Assembly: GCF_014654895.1 (NCBI RefSeq)
Contig: NZ_BNBE01000002.1
Span: 1,178,001-1,242,000 of the forward strand
Reading direction: 5' to 3'
Source: Streptomyces filamentosus
Lineage (GTDB): Bacteria > Actinomycetota > Actinomycetes > Streptomycetales > Streptomycetaceae
Length of the DNA: 64,000 nt
Part shown: one piece after another, positions 1 to 8,722 of the stretch
Position numbering within the stretch: the first letter of the stretch is position 1
Layout of the letters: every line of letters begins with the position of its first letter
Translations under genes and position numbers: made by a program
Notes under the pieces: model-generated
What the model was told of the DNA's origin: nothing
Seen by the model: the letters and a program-made list of their open reading frames with translations, nothing else
Database searches by the model: none

Positions 1-185
1 CGGAAGCCCTGTCCGGCGGCCTGTCACCACCGGCTGTTCATGCCATCTTAGGTTTCCTGGCCGGGTGGCGGGGTTAACGAGACCTTGCTGATGCCTTAAA
101 GATCTTTAACCGGCCGGCCGTCCGACCGCGCCCCGCAGAATATGCCATGCACGGTCCTAGGGCGTCAGCACCCCCATCTTCTTGT

Positions 186-197
186 AGACATATGTCT
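186..197. promoter_or_regulatory. 12-bp perfect palindrome before the response regulator
   Basis: AGACATATGTCT is a perfect palindrome ending 16 bases before the preferred ATG of the response regulator (214). It could be an operator for that DNA-binding protein, which is an inference from position only. If translation starts at the earlier in-frame ATG (142), the palindrome would lie inside the gene. Confidence 0.25.
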
Positions 198-213
198 CGC
201 GTACCGTGCCCGC

Positions 214-915
214 ATGGCAAAGGTGCTTCTCGTCCAAAGCGATCCCTCCGTTCGCTCCGTTCTGGGTATGTGTCTCGCGGAGGCCTCGCACACCGTGCGG
301 GGGTGCGGCACCGCGCTGGGCGGCCTGCGCGCCGTCCTGGACGAGCCCTTCGACGTGATGGTGCTCGGCCTCGCCCTCCCCGACGTCGACGGCCTGGAAA
401 TGCTCAAGATGCTCCGTACCGTCTCGGACATCCCCGTCGTCGCCGTCACGGACCGGCACGACGAGCGTGACCTCGTCCGGGCACTGGACATCGGTGCCGA
501 CGACTTCCTGGCCGGGCCGTTCTCCGGTGCCCACCTCGTGGCCAGGATGACCGCGGTGCTGCGGCGGGCGGCGGCCGGGGTCGTGTCCACGGACGTCGCC
601 CGGGTGGGCGGACTGGTCGTGGACACGAAGCGGAGAGAGGCGTTCCTCGACGGCACTCCCCTCGACCTGAGCCGCAAGGAGTTCGACCTCCTGGAATTCC
701 TCGCGTGGCGGCCGGGGGTCGTCGTGCCGCGCGGCGAACTCTTCAAGCGCGTGTGGCTGCGGACGTACCGCGGCGAGCGCACCGTGGACGTGCACCTCTC
801 GTGGCTCCGCCGGAAGCTAGGCGAGTCGGCGGCCCTGCCCCGCTACCTGCACACGGTCCGCCACGTCGGCATCAAGCTGGAGGCCCCGGAGCCCGACGCG
901 GCGACGGCGGGCTGA
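214..915 (+). CDS. Orphan OmpR-type response regulator with degenerate receiver
   Basis: The protein has 233 residues: an N-terminal receiver domain (about 1-115) and a C-terminal OmpR/PhoB winged helix (about 130-225, with RKEFDLLEFL and TVDVHLSWLRRKL). The receiver lacks the usual phosphorylation chemistry. The phospho-acceptor position is Gly52 (MVLGLALPD where LLDL is expected), the acidic pair is Gln8-Ser9, and the conserved Lys before Pro-Phe is Gly101; Thr79 is kept. No histidine kinase is adjacent. ATG 214 gives a canonical domain start; an in-frame ATG at 142 would add 24 residues without homology. It is probably a DNA-binding regulator that works without phosphorylation, like other atypical actinomycete regulators. 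The target is unknown. Confidence 0.85.
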   Translation: MAKVLLVQSDPSVRSVLGMCLAEASHTVRGCGTALGGLRAVLDEPFDVMVLGLALPDVDGLEMLKMLRTVSDIPVVAVTDRHDERDLVRALDIGADDFLAGPFSGAHLVARMTAVLRRAAAGVVSTDVARVGGLVVDTKRREAFLDGTPLDLSRKEFDLLEFLAWRPGVVVPRGELFKRVWLRTYRGERTVDVHLSWLRRKLGESAALPRYLHTVRHVGIKLEAPEPDAATAG

Positions 916-922
916 CGGCGCG

Positions 923-1900
923 TCAGCCTACGAGCGCGGTCGGCTTTCCCTTGCTGCGCGGCCGTTCTTCGACCAGCTTTCCCCACACGATCATGCGGTA
1001 GGTGCTGGTGAACTCGGGCGTGCAGGTGGTCAGGGTGATGTACCGGCCGGGTCCGGTGAAGCCGGATCCCTTGGGGACGGGGTCGATGACGGAGATGTTG
1101 GAGGGTGCGGTCTGGGGGAGGATGCTCGCCATCTCGTAGGTGTAGTAGGCGTCCTGGGTCTCGACCACGATGGGGTCGCCGGGCTTGAGCCGGTTGATGT
1201 AGCGGAACGGCTCGCCGTGGGTGTTGCGGTGGCCGGCGACGGCGAAGTTGCCCTGCTTGTCGGAGGGCATGGCGGTCTTGAGCTTGCCCTCGCCGTAGTG
1301 GCCGACCATGCCCTTGTCGAGGACCTTGGGCTTGCTGATGCCCTCGGCGACGGGGACGACGACGTCCAGCTTGGGGATGTACATGATGGCGAAGCCCTCG
1401 CCGGGGGCGAAGACGTCCGGCTTGCTCTCGCCCTTGGCCCAGGTGTCCTCGATCTTGGCCTTGGCCTGGTCGGTCTCCTGGCCGGCGAGGACGTTGGTCC
1501 ACCACAGCTGGTAGGCGACGAAGAGGAGCATGACGACGCCGAGGGTGATGAACAGTTCGCCGACGACGGCCCCCGTGGTGTCCTTGGCCGCCTTGGCCTC
1601 CCGCCGGGCGGCACGGCGGGCCTCCACCCGGGACGACGGACGCGCGGGGACGGCGGCGGCCTGGGCGCCCTGTCGTCTCCGGGGGGAAGCACGTCCGGGG
1701 GTGGTCCTGCCGCGGCGTCCCCTCTTGGCCGCGGCCCGGCGGCGCTCGGCCCGCCCCGGTCCGGGCGGGGAGTCCGCGGGCGCGCCGCCGGGCCCGCCGG
1801 CGAGGGGCGGAACCTCGTGGGCGAAGCGGTGGGCGGAGTCGTGACGAGGTGTGTGGGGAGTGTCATGGGGAGTGGAGTGGGGGGTGTCCTGCCATGGCAT
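923..1900 (-). CDS. Class E sortase
   Basis: This 325-residue membrane transpeptidase should cleave C-terminal sorting signals and attach proteins to the cell wall or to each other. A long, basic, proline-rich cytoplasmic N terminus is followed by one membrane helix (GELFITLGVVMLLFVAYQLW, about 114-133) and an extracellular sortase barrel. The barrel carries the catalytic His in AVAGHRNTHG, the Cys in TLTTCTPEF and the Arg in STYRMIVWGK. The TLTTC signature places it in class E, common in Streptomyces. GGGAGG lies about 10 bases before the ATG at 1900. It converges on the response regulator gene with a 7-base gap. No protein with a sorting motif was seen nearby, so its substrates are probably elsewhere. 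Confidence 0.9.
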   Translation of the reverse strand: MPWQDTPHSTPHDTPHTPRHDSAHRFAHEVPPLAGGPGGAPADSPPGPGRAERRRAAAKRGRRGRTTPGRASPRRRQGAQAAAVPARPSSRVEARRAARREAKAAKDTTGAVVGELFITLGVVMLLFVAYQLWWTNVLAGQETDQAKAKIEDTWAKGESKPDVFAPGEGFAIMYIPKLDVVVPVAEGISKPKVLDKGMVGHYGEGKLKTAMPSDKQGNFAVAGHRNTHGEPFRYINRLKPGDPIVVETQDAYYTYEMASILPQTAPSNISVIDPVPKGSGFTGPGRYITLTTCTPEFTSTYRMIVWGKLVEERPRSKGKPTALVG

Positions 1901-2115
1901 GTAGTGCAGCCTCCCGATTTCTATGGCATGAACCGGAACTGTATATGCATGCCTTGTGGGTGCGGCGAGCTGGAGGGTGCCTGAACCGGTGGGACGTCGC
2001 GCGGCCCACCACGAGGCCCCGCTCGAACCACGAACGGAAACCGCGTCGCATCCGCGGGGCGGCCCGCGGGAGAAGCAGGGGTACGAACGGACCGACGAAC
2101 GGCGAGGGCAGGCTC

Positions 2116-2637
2116 ATGAACGACGCCGACTGCGCACCGGACGGCCCCGGGGGGCCCGTACGGTCCGGGCAGAGGCCGACGGAGTCCGTGTGGGACTATC
2201 CGCGGCCCCCGGAGCTGAGGGCCGACGACCGCCACGTGACGGTGGCGTTCGGTGAACAGGTCGTGGCGGACACGCGCGCGAGCCTGCGGGTCCTGGAGAC
2301 GAGCCACCCGCCGGTCTTCTACCTGCCCCGGCGCGACGTGCGCGCCTCGTTCCTGCGCCCCCGGCCGGGGCGGACCCACTGCGAGTGGAAGGGCGCGGCG
2401 TCGTACTGGGACGTCGTCGTCGGCGACCTCGTGGTGGTCCGGGCCGCCTGGAGCTACGAACGGCCCCTCGGCGCCTACGCAGCACTCCGCGGCCACCTGG
2501 CCTTCTACCCGTCCGCGCTGCGCTGCGCGGTCGACGGCGAGCCGGTGACCGCCCAGGAGGGCGACTTCTACGGCGGGTGGATCACGCACGAGATCGAAGG
2601 TCCTTTCAAGGGCGGTCCCGGCACCTGGGGTTGGTGA
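2116..2637 (+). CDS. DUF427 domain protein
   Basis: The 173-residue protein matches the DUF427 family, small beta-rich proteins often duplicated in actinomycetes: SVWDYPRPPELR near the start, then VFYLPRRDV, TxCEWKGAASYWDV, VVRAAWSYERP and WITHEIEGPFKGGPGTWGW at the end. The biochemical role of the family is not established. The start at 2116 is chosen because the region upstream in the same frame has no homology and homologues begin close to this Met. The 215-base gap upstream is shared with the divergent sortase gene. No cofactor motif is visible. Confidence 0.8.
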   Translation: MNDADCAPDGPGGPVRSGQRPTESVWDYPRPPELRADDRHVTVAFGEQVVADTRASLRVLETSHPPVFYLPRRDVRASFLRPRPGRTHCEWKGAASYWDVVVGDLVVVRAAWSYERPLGAYAALRGHLAFYPSALRCAVDGEPVTAQEGDFYGGWITHEIEGPFKGGPGTWGW

Positions 2638-2726
2638 CCGCCCGCAACGGAGGAGGACGTCTGGCGAACGCGGCGCGGGCGACCAGGGGCGCCGGGGCCG
2701 TGAAGGATCCGGACCGCCCCGCTGCC

Positions 2727-2915
2727 ATGACGGCGGACCTCCGCGCCCACCTCGGCCACCGGGACGCCGAGGCCGCGCCGGCGTGGCTCTCGGAGGCCGG
2801 ATTCGGGCTCGTGCGGCGCCAGGACGCCGAGGACGGTTCGCTCGCCCGGGCCGGGATCCGGTGCGGGGACGTGGTCCTGATGGTGGCCGGCGCGCACCCC
2901 GAGCACAGCAGGCCG
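2727..2915 (+). pseudogene. Truncated VOC/glyoxalase-like fragment
   Basis: The frame starting ATG at 2727 encodes about 60 residues that look like the first half of a vicinal-oxygen-chelate protein (LRAHLGHRDAEAAPAWLSEA, then FGLVRRQDAEDG and CGDVVLMVAGA). After about 2915 the frame loses resemblance and runs into arginine-rich nonsense up to a stop at 3032, just before the promoter region of the next gene. About half of the domain is missing, so this is read as a decayed gene and not a working short protein. Confidence 0.45.
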
Positions 2916-3005
2916 GCCCTTCCCTCGGCTCGGCGGCGCGGGAGACGGCCTGCGCGAACTCTCCGGAGGCGCTCGTCGTCGCACCGGGAGGCCTGTCCAG
3001 ATCTC

Positions 3006-3021
3006 GTAATAGGCGGTACAT
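3006..3021 (+). promoter_or_regulatory. GTAAT-N6-TACAT motif upstream of rpiR-type gene
   Basis: GTAATAGGCGGTACAT lies about 104 bases before the RpiR-type start, in an A/T-richer stretch (3005-3065) that probably holds the promoter. The same arrangement, GTAAT, six bases, TAC(A/T)T, occurs on the coding strand before the binding-protein/transporter operon (10718-10733) and before aspA (13939-13954). It could be the RpiR operator or a shared promoter element; the sequence alone does not decide. Confidence 0.35.
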
Positions 3022-3124
3022 TTACAGCCTGAAAGTCCATGAAATGAAACGTGGGAGGCCAGATAGCACGGTCGTGAAGACCGTGTGCGGGCTTCGGTGG
3101 CCTCCCACCGCAGAAGGGAAGTCC

Positions 3125-4000
3125 ATGAGCCCCACGCTGGCCGACGAGATCCGCAGCCGGCTCGGAGAGCTGAGCCCCGCCGAACGCAAGGTGGCGCGGG
3201 TCCTGCTGGCCGGCTACCCCGCCGCGGTGTTCGAGACGGTCGCGACGATCGCGGAGCGGGCGGGCGTCTCGGCGCCCACGGTGCTGCGGTGCGCGTCGCG
3301 GCTGGGCTACAGGGGCTTCCCCGATCTGCAGGCCGCGCTCCGCTCGGAACTCGACGCGCGCAACGCCTCGCCGATCACCCTCTACACGGCCCCGGAGACG
3401 TCGGAGCGGGAGACGACCGCCCGGCCGGACTCCGCGGCCACCCCCCTCGGCGAGCGCTCGGCCCTCGTGCAGCAGGCGGTCTCCCGGACCTTCGACGAGG
3501 TGGCCCAGCACGAGTTCGAGGAGGCGGCGAGCCTCCTCGCCGACCCCAGGCGCCGGGTGCACCTGGGGGGCGGGAGGTTCACGCACCTCCTGGCCGAGTA
3601 CCTGGGCCTGCACCTGATGCAGTTCCGCGACCAGGTGAGCCTCCTGCCGCACAAGGACGTGGAGCGGACGTCGTTCCTCACGCAGCTCGCCCGACGCGAC
3701 GTCACCGTGCTCTTCGACCACCGGCGTTACGAGGCCGACAAGACGCTCATCGCCGAACTGGCCAGGGAGCGCGGCGGCAAGGTCATCGTGTTCACCGACC
3801 CGTGGCTCTCGCCGGCCGCCGCCCACGCGGACGTCGTCCTCATCACCCAGGTGTCCTCCCCGTCCCCCTACGACAGCCTGACTCCGGCCCTGGCGGTCGT
3901 CGAGTCGCTCGTCGCCGAGGTCCTCGACCGCATCGGCGGCGACGGCCACGAGCGGATGAAGGAGGCGGAAGGGATCGCCCGGCGCACCGGCCTCCTGTGA
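3125..4000 (+). CDS. MurR/RpiR-family transcriptional regulator
   Basis: The 291-residue protein has the two-part RpiR layout. An N-terminal helix-turn-helix (about 1-75, LSPAERKVARVLLAGYP, then VATIAERAGVSAPTVLRCA) is followed by a C-terminal SIS-like sugar/ligand domain (about 105-285, with VIVFTDPWLSP and SSPSPYDSLTPALAVVESL). GAAGGGAAGTCC precedes ATG 3125; upstream in-frame sequence lacks homology. It stands at the head of the S51 peptidase/ABC transporter/AspA region and is the only regulator there, so it is the likely pathway regulator, answering to the imported peptide or a breakdown product. That ligand is inferred. It ends opposite a binding-protein gene with a terminator hairpin between them. 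Confidence 0.88.
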   Translation: MSPTLADEIRSRLGELSPAERKVARVLLAGYPAAVFETVATIAERAGVSAPTVLRCASRLGYRGFPDLQAALRSELDARNASPITLYTAPETSERETTARPDSAATPLGERSALVQQAVSRTFDEVAQHEFEEAASLLADPRRRVHLGGGRFTHLLAEYLGLHLMQFRDQVSLLPHKDVERTSFLTQLARRDVTVLFDHRRYEADKTLIAELARERGGKVIVFTDPWLSPAAAHADVVLITQVSSPSPYDSLTPALAVVESLVAEVLDRIGGDGHERMKEAEGIARRTGLL

Positions 4001-4145
4001 GCGGTCCCTGCGAGGTCGGATCCCGTCCCTCCGCGGTGCGCGCCGAAGCGTCGCCGCGGAAGGGCCTCCGCGTGCGGGCCCGCCCCTGCGGAGAAGCGGC
4101 TCGGAGGGCGGGGCCGGCGTCGGTCCTGGTCGACGGAGGTCCGGT

Positions 4146-4180
4146 CTCCGCACCCCGCGGCCGGGAGGAAGGGTGCGGAG
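4146..4180. terminator. Bidirectional terminator hairpin
   Basis: Ten-base perfect arms CTCCGCACCC and GGGTGCGGAG are separated by 15 bases. The hairpin sits between the converging RpiR-type gene and binding-protein gene. Confidence 0.6.
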
Positions 4181-4198
4181 GGGTTTCCACGGGACGGG

Positions 4199-5152
4199 TC
4201 AGTCGAGGGCTCCGTTGACGGTGGCCCTCGGGATCCCGATCCCGGGGACCTGGTACTTCGTGAGGATCTTGCGGTACGAGCCGTCGTCCATGAGGGACTG
4301 CAGGGCCGCCTGAACGGCCTCCTTGAGGCCCGGACGGTCCTTCGACAGCCCGATCCCCATCGGGGAGGCGCTGTACTCTCCGACCGCCGCACGCCCCGTC
4401 ACCGTGGAGAACGACCTGCCGCCGTCCGCGTTCGCGGCGACGTACGCGGCGGTGACCTCGTCCAGGTAGTCGGCGACGACCTTGCCGCTCCGGAGGGCCA
4501 GCTGGGCCTCGGAGTCCTTCGAGAAGGCGAGGATCCGGATGGGCTCGAGGTTCTTCGCCTTGCAGAGCTCCTGGCGCTGCTGAAGGAGCTTCTGGTGGTT
4601 GGTTCCGGTCTGCACTCCGACGGGCTTTCCGCACACGTCCGTCACGACCGCGATGTTCTCGGGATTGCCCTTCTTGACGAGCCAGCCGGGGCCGGCGTTG
4701 AGATAGTCGACGAAGTCCACGGACTTCTGCCTGGCCTTCTTGTCCGTCATGGCCGACATGACGGCGTCGAACTTCCCCGCTTGCACGGCGGGCAGGATCC
4801 CGTCGAACTTCTGCGCCGCGAACTCGAACCTGACCCCGAGGCGGGCCCCCAGGGCCTGACCGAGGTCGTGGTCGATGCCGGTGATCCGGTCGCTCCCCTC
4901 CTCGGTGTACATCTCGAAGGGCGGGTAGGGGACGTCGGTGGCGACGCGGACGACCCCTTCGGCACGGATGTCCGCAGGGAGCATGTCGTAGAACGCGGGG
5001 TTCGGCTTGATCGTGAGGTCGGGCAGGACGGCCACGGGGCCGGCCATCCGGGACCGGGCGGGGGACGAGGCGTCGTCACCGGTGCCGCATCCGGAGACGA
5101 GGAGCGTCAGGAGGGCGACGGAGACGACCGTGGAGCGGGGGTGGACCGGCAC
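4199..5152 (-). CDS. ABC transporter amino acid/dipeptide-binding lipoprotein 1
   Basis: This is a family 3 extracellular solute-binding protein. The GTG at 5152 is preferred: it puts a short lipoprotein signal at the N terminus (VPVHPRSTVVSVALL with lipobox LVSGC), preceded by GAGAAAGG. An upstream in-frame ATG (5248) would add 32 residues. Motifs include RVATDVPYPPFEMY, GIDHDLGQALGARLGV, AQKFDGILPAVQAGKFDAVM and FVDYLNAGPGWL. It is clearly paralogous to the lipoprotein at 9687-10628 but has no permease or ATPase of its own. It may share the neighbouring transporter or recognise a second peptide, and it lies downstream of the S51 peptidase gene on the same strand. Confidence 0.88.
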   Translation of the reverse strand: MPVHPRSTVVSVALLTLLVSGCGTGDDASSPARSRMAGPVAVLPDLTIKPNPAFYDMLPADIRAEGVVRVATDVPYPPFEMYTEEGSDRITGIDHDLGQALGARLGVRFEFAAQKFDGILPAVQAGKFDAVMSAMTDKKARQKSVDFVDYLNAGPGWLVKKGNPENIAVVTDVCGKPVGVQTGTNHQKLLQQRQELCKAKNLEPIRILAFSKDSEAQLALRSGKVVADYLDEVTAAYVAANADGGRSFSTVTGRAAVGEYSASPMGIGLSKDRPGLKEAVQAALQSLMDDGSYRKILTKYQVPGIGIPRATVNGALD

Positions 5153-5317
5153 GAGGCGGCCTTTCTCTGAGATGAGGACCGGGCGGCTGTTCTCGGGGGT
5201 CGGGATCGCCGAAGGCCGCGCGCTCGGCGAGGGGCGGCGGTCTCGCATCCGACTGCTGGTCGGGGGAGAGCGGCGGAGCCGGCACCACCGGGCGGGCCGG
5301 CTCCGCCACCCGGCCGA

Positions 5318-6607
5318 TCACTGCGGCGCGATGTCGATCCGCAGCGCGATGAGGGTGCGGGCGCCGGTGCCGTCTCCGGTGAAGGCGGCGAACCCCCGCG
5401 CCTTGGTGAAGGTCACGGTGAACCGCGGTCCGGTCTCGAAGGTCGTCGCGGTGGCGCTGTTCTGTGCCCGGGTCGACGCGAGGGCGCGGGCGGTGGTGCG
5501 GAAGGAGTAGGGGGTGCCGTCCGGGTCGGCGGCCGAGTGGAAGACGTCGGTGTTGGCCGGCACCGGGGTGGTGGCGGCGGGGACCAGGGGTTGCTTGCCC
5601 GGGTGGACGCGCGCTGTCCACGTGCGGGCGTCGTACCGGTCCCCGTCGGTGAGGTAGCTGTACCGGGCCCGGCGCAGCGACCAGCCGTTCGCGGAGTCGT
5701 GTGCGCGGGCGTCCCGCAGGTCGAGGACGGCGACGCCGTTGGGGCCGAGGACCGTCATGTGCTCGCTGGCGCTGCCGGGCCGGTCGACGATCAGGGCGGT
5801 GTTCTCCTCGAGGGCGTAGACGCGGTCGTGGCCGGTGTCGGAGGCGAGGCGCAGCGCCCGGCCTTCGCGTCCGTAGGCGCCGGTGTGGGTGTCGACGAGT
5901 CCGGAGCGGAGGAAGCCGAATCCGCCCCGGGGGAGGTATCCGAGGCGGGTCGGGTCGTCGAAGTAGCCGGGGGCGCTGCCGTCCCGGAGCCCCTCGTACG
6001 ATTCGCCGCCGGTGACCATGTCGGGGCCGGAGGCGATCTGGGCGCCCGCGGAGGATCCGGACACCACGGCCCCGCGGGCGAGCTTGGCGCGGATGGCGGC
6101 GAGGACCTTGGAGTCCTTGTGCCGGTCTCCGCGCAGGAGGGTGGTGACGTAGCGGTACTGGTCGCCTCCTCCGAAGAAGAAGCCGGTCATGGACTCGACC
6201 TGTGCGACGACGGCGTCCGAGTCGGCGTTGGCCACGTGGTCGGTGTCGAGGGGGATCCACTGGGCGTCGGCGGCGCCATGGCGCTTGAAGAGATCGGCGT
6301 AATAGGCGCCGTTGCAGGCGGAGTTGCTGCACAGGGCGGGATCGCCGGCGTGGGGGTCCTGGCTTTCCGGCACGGAGGCTGCGGTGATGACGCCGATGCG
6401 GGCCCGCGGGCCGCCTGCCCGTTCGATGATCTCGCCGTAGACCTGGGTGTTGCTCTCCTTGAGTGCTCCGCCGATCAGCACGAGGGATCCGGTCGGGTGC
6501 CGGTCCGGCCGGGCGTCGGCGCTCGCGGGAGCGGCCGCGGTGAGGAGGGCCACGACGAGGGCGCCGGCGAGGACGGTGCGGCGGGCTGGAGCGGAAGGTA
6601 CGCGCAT
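5318..6607 (-). CDS. Secreted cyanophycinase-family (S51) peptidase 1
   Basis: The 429-residue protein begins with an exported signal (twin-arginine-like ARRTVLAGALVVALL, cleavage near ASA-DA at residue 30). Active-site landmarks of cyanophycinases are all present: GGGDQ with Gln150, SGSSAGA with nucleophile Ser186, DTHTGAYGREGR with His241, and ALEENTAL with Glu268. In this family the serine cuts beta-linked aspartyl-arginine chains into dipeptides. Secretion implies action outside the cell. GGAGG precedes the start. The C-terminal 120 residues extend beyond the core fold and have no recognised domain. Its place between the transporter, M20 peptidase and a binding protein supports use of a polymer as food; other beta-aspartyl substrates remain possible. 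Confidence 0.85.
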   Translation of the reverse strand: MRVPSAPARRTVLAGALVVALLTAAAPASADARPDRHPTGSLVLIGGALKESNTQVYGEIIERAGGPRARIGVITAASVPESQDPHAGDPALCSNSACNGAYYADLFKRHGAADAQWIPLDTDHVANADSDAVVAQVESMTGFFFGGGDQYRYVTTLLRGDRHKDSKVLAAIRAKLARGAVVSGSSAGAQIASGPDMVTGGESYEGLRDGSAPGYFDDPTRLGYLPRGGFGFLRSGLVDTHTGAYGREGRALRLASDTGHDRVYALEENTALIVDRPGSASEHMTVLGPNGVAVLDLRDARAHDSANGWSLRRARYSYLTDGDRYDARTWTARVHPGKQPLVPAATTPVPANTDVFHSAADPDGTPYSFRTTARALASTRAQNSATATTFETGPRFTVTFTKARGFAAFTGDGTGARTLIALRIDIAPQ

Positions 6608-6699
6608 GATGCCTCCGAAGGCGGGAGAGGGGGTCGATGAGCCCGCGTGTCCGGCGTGCGGCGCGGACGCGGGTCGAGCAGGCGGGGTCGCCGAGTCCG

Positions 6700-6732
6700 C
6701 CGGCGGAGGGAAGTGGTCCTTCCCTCCGCCGG
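6700..6732. terminator. Terminator hairpin after the ABC/M20 operon
   Basis: Thirteen-base perfect arms CCGGCGGAGGGAA and TTCCCTCCGCCGG enclose a 7-base loop. The hairpin lies just past the stop of the leftward M20 peptidase gene and before the leftward S51 gene, so it may end or attenuate that transcript. Confidence 0.6.
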
Positions 6733-6746
6733 CGCGTCGATGCCGT

Positions 6747-7961
6747 TCAGGTGCTGCTGTCGCCGAGGGAGACGATCAGGTCGGCGAGCAGGGCGACGCG
6801 CTGGGGGACGCTGGTGGTGTCGAGCCACTCCTGGGGCGTGTGGTCCGCGCCTCCGACGGGGCCCAGGCCGTCCAGGACCGGAATTCCGGTTCCGGCGATG
6901 AGGTTGGCGTCTCCGACTCCGCCGGTCGCCGCGGCGCCGAGCTCGATCCCGGCCGCGTGCGCGGCGCGGCGCGCGTGGTCGAGCATGCGCCGGGAGGCGG
7001 GGGTGTCCTCCATCGGCGGGCACAGGTCGAGCTGTTCGACCTGCACGGTGACGCCCGGGACGCTCGGGTGGTCGGCGGCTTCCTGGATGGCCCGGGTCAC
7101 GCGCCGGATGTCCGCCGTCGTGGCGGCGCGGACCTCGATGCGGAGCTCGGCGTCGGGGCAGACGATGTTGGCGCGGGTGCCGGCCCGGACCACTCCGACG
7201 TTGACCGTCACGTCGTCCCAGTGGCCGTTGAGGGCCTGGAGGGCGACGGTCAGGTGGGCGGCGGCGAGGGCGGCGTTGGCGCCGCGCTCCGGTTCGATGC
7301 CGGCGTGCGCGGCCCGGCCGGTGACCGTGAGGCGGAAGTCCGCGACGCCCTTGCGGGCGATGACGAGGTCTCCGTTCTCCCGGGCGCATTCGAGGCCGAG
7401 GCCGTAGTGCGCGGTCCTGGCGGTGCTCTCGATCAGGGGGCGGCTGGCCGGGGAGCCGATCTCCTCGTCGGGGGTGGCGAGGAAGACCAGCTCGGCGTAG
7501 GCGTCCGCGCCGCACTCCCCGAGGATCTCCAGGGCGGTGAGGCCCGCGAGCAGACCGCCCTTGTCGTCGCTGACCCCGGGGCCGTACGCGGTGGAGCCGT
7601 CGACGCGGAAGGGGCGGGCGGCGGCGGTGCCGTCCTCGAAGACGGTGTCCATGTGGGCGGCGAGGAGGATCCTGCGGCCTCCTTCCGCCTCGGGAAGGCC
7701 GCCGCGCCTGCGGCCGACGAGGGCGTCGCCGGTCCGGTGCCCGTCCGCGGAGGCCGGGAAGCGGACGCGTTCGACGTCGAACCCGATCCGTTCCAGACGC
7801 CGTTCGACCCAGTCGGCCACCTCGTCGACGCCTTCGGCGCTGTAGGAGCCGGAGTCGATGGAGACGAGCTCCTCCAGGTCGCGCAGGTAGTCGGGGCGGC
7901 GGGCACGGGCCAGGTCGAGGAAGTGTCCGAGCCGGTCCTGCCGGCGGGCGGGGGCGCTCAC
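6747..7961 (-). CDS. M20-family metallopeptidase, candidate dipeptide hydrolase
   Basis: The 404-residue protein is an M20 (carboxypeptidase G2/ArgE/DapE type) enzyme using two zinc ions. Metal and catalytic residues are visible: His103 and Asp105 in AAHMDTV, the bridging Asp in GVSDDKGG (about 132), Glu166-Glu167 in TPDEEIGS, and His374 in GGADHTP. The dimerisation domain is inserted at about 205-310 (GRAAHAGIEPERGANA). It has a GTG start overlapping the end of the ABC ATPase by 4 bases, so it is translationally coupled to import. There is no signal peptide, so it is cytoplasmic. The best guess from context is cleavage of an imported beta-aspartyl dipeptide; known hydrolases for that step (IadA, IaaA, CphZ) belong to other families. 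Confidence 0.85.
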   Translation of the reverse strand: MSAPARRQDRLGHFLDLARARRPDYLRDLEELVSIDSGSYSAEGVDEVADWVERRLERIGFDVERVRFPASADGHRTGDALVGRRRGGLPEAEGGRRILLAAHMDTVFEDGTAAARPFRVDGSTAYGPGVSDDKGGLLAGLTALEILGECGADAYAELVFLATPDEEIGSPASRPLIESTARTAHYGLGLECARENGDLVIARKGVADFRLTVTGRAAHAGIEPERGANAALAAAHLTVALQALNGHWDDVTVNVGVVRAGTRANIVCPDAELRIEVRAATTADIRRVTRAIQEAADHPSVPGVTVQVEQLDLCPPMEDTPASRRMLDHARRAAHAAGIELGAAATGGVGDANLIAGTGIPVLDGLGPVGGADHTPQEWLDTTSVPQRVALLADLIVSLGDSST

Positions 7962-8722
7962 AGGACCTTGGACAGGAAGGCGCGGGTGCGCTCCTGCTCC
8001 GGGTCGACGAGCACCCTGCGGGGGTCCCCCGCTTCCACGACGACGCCCTCGTCCATGAAGACGGCGGTGTCGCCGACCTCGCGGGCGAAGCCGATCTCGT
8101 GGGTGACGACGACCATGGTCATGCCGTCGGCCGCGAGCTGCCGCATCACGTCCAGGACGTCCCCGACGAGTTCGGGGTCGAGGGCGGAGGTCGGCTCGTC
8201 GAAGAGCATCAGCTTGGGCCTCATGGCGAGCGCGCGGGCGATCGCCACGCGCTGCTGCTGGCCGCCGGACAGCTGGGCGGGGTAGTGGTGGGCGCGGTCG
8301 CCCAGTCCGACGCGTGTCAACAGTTCCTGCGCCTGCTCACGGGCTTCGGCCTTGGGGACCGACCCGACCTTCACGGGGGCTTCCATGACGTTCTCGACGG
8401 CGGTCATGTGCGGGAACAGGTTGAACCGCTGGAAGACCATGCCGATGTCGCGGCGGCGTTCGGCGACCTCGCGTTCGCGCAGCTCGTGGAGCTTGTCGCC
8501 CTGCCGGCGGTAGCCGACGAGCTGTCCGTCTACGGCGAGCCGGCCGCCGTCGATCCTCTCCAGGTGGTTGATGCAGCGCAGGAACGTGGACTTGCCCGAG
8601 CCGGAGGGGCCCAGCAGGCAGCAGACCTGGCCGCGCTCCACGGTGAGGTCGATGCCCTTGAGGACCTCCAGTTTCCCGAAGTGCTTGCGGACGCCTTCGG
8701 CGCGCACCATGGGGGTGCTCAT
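7958..8722 (-). CDS. Polar amino acid-type ABC transporter ATP-binding protein
   Basis: The 254-residue ATPase has a Walker A (GPSGSGKST), Q-loop (GMVFQRFNLFPHMTA), signature LSGGQQQR, Walker B (LMLFDEPTSALD) and switch His (VVTHEIGFA). It is closest to the GlnQ/HisP group that energises amino acid and opine uptake. ATG 8722 overlaps the permease stop (ATGA). A longer reading upstream is only permease sequence in another frame. It forms one operon with the binding protein, the permease and the M20 peptidase. Confidence 0.93.
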   Translation of the reverse strand: MSTPMVRAEGVRKHFGKLEVLKGIDLTVERGQVCCLLGPSGSGKSTFLRCINHLERIDGGRLAVDGQLVGYRRQGDKLHELREREVAERRRDIGMVFQRFNLFPHMTAVENVMEAPVKVGSVPKAEAREQAQELLTRVGLGDRAHHYPAQLSGGQQQRVAIARALAMRPKLMLFDEPTSALDPELVGDVLDVMRQLAADGMTMVVVTHEIGFAREVGDTAVFMDEGVVVEAGDPRRVLVDPEQERTRAFLSKVL

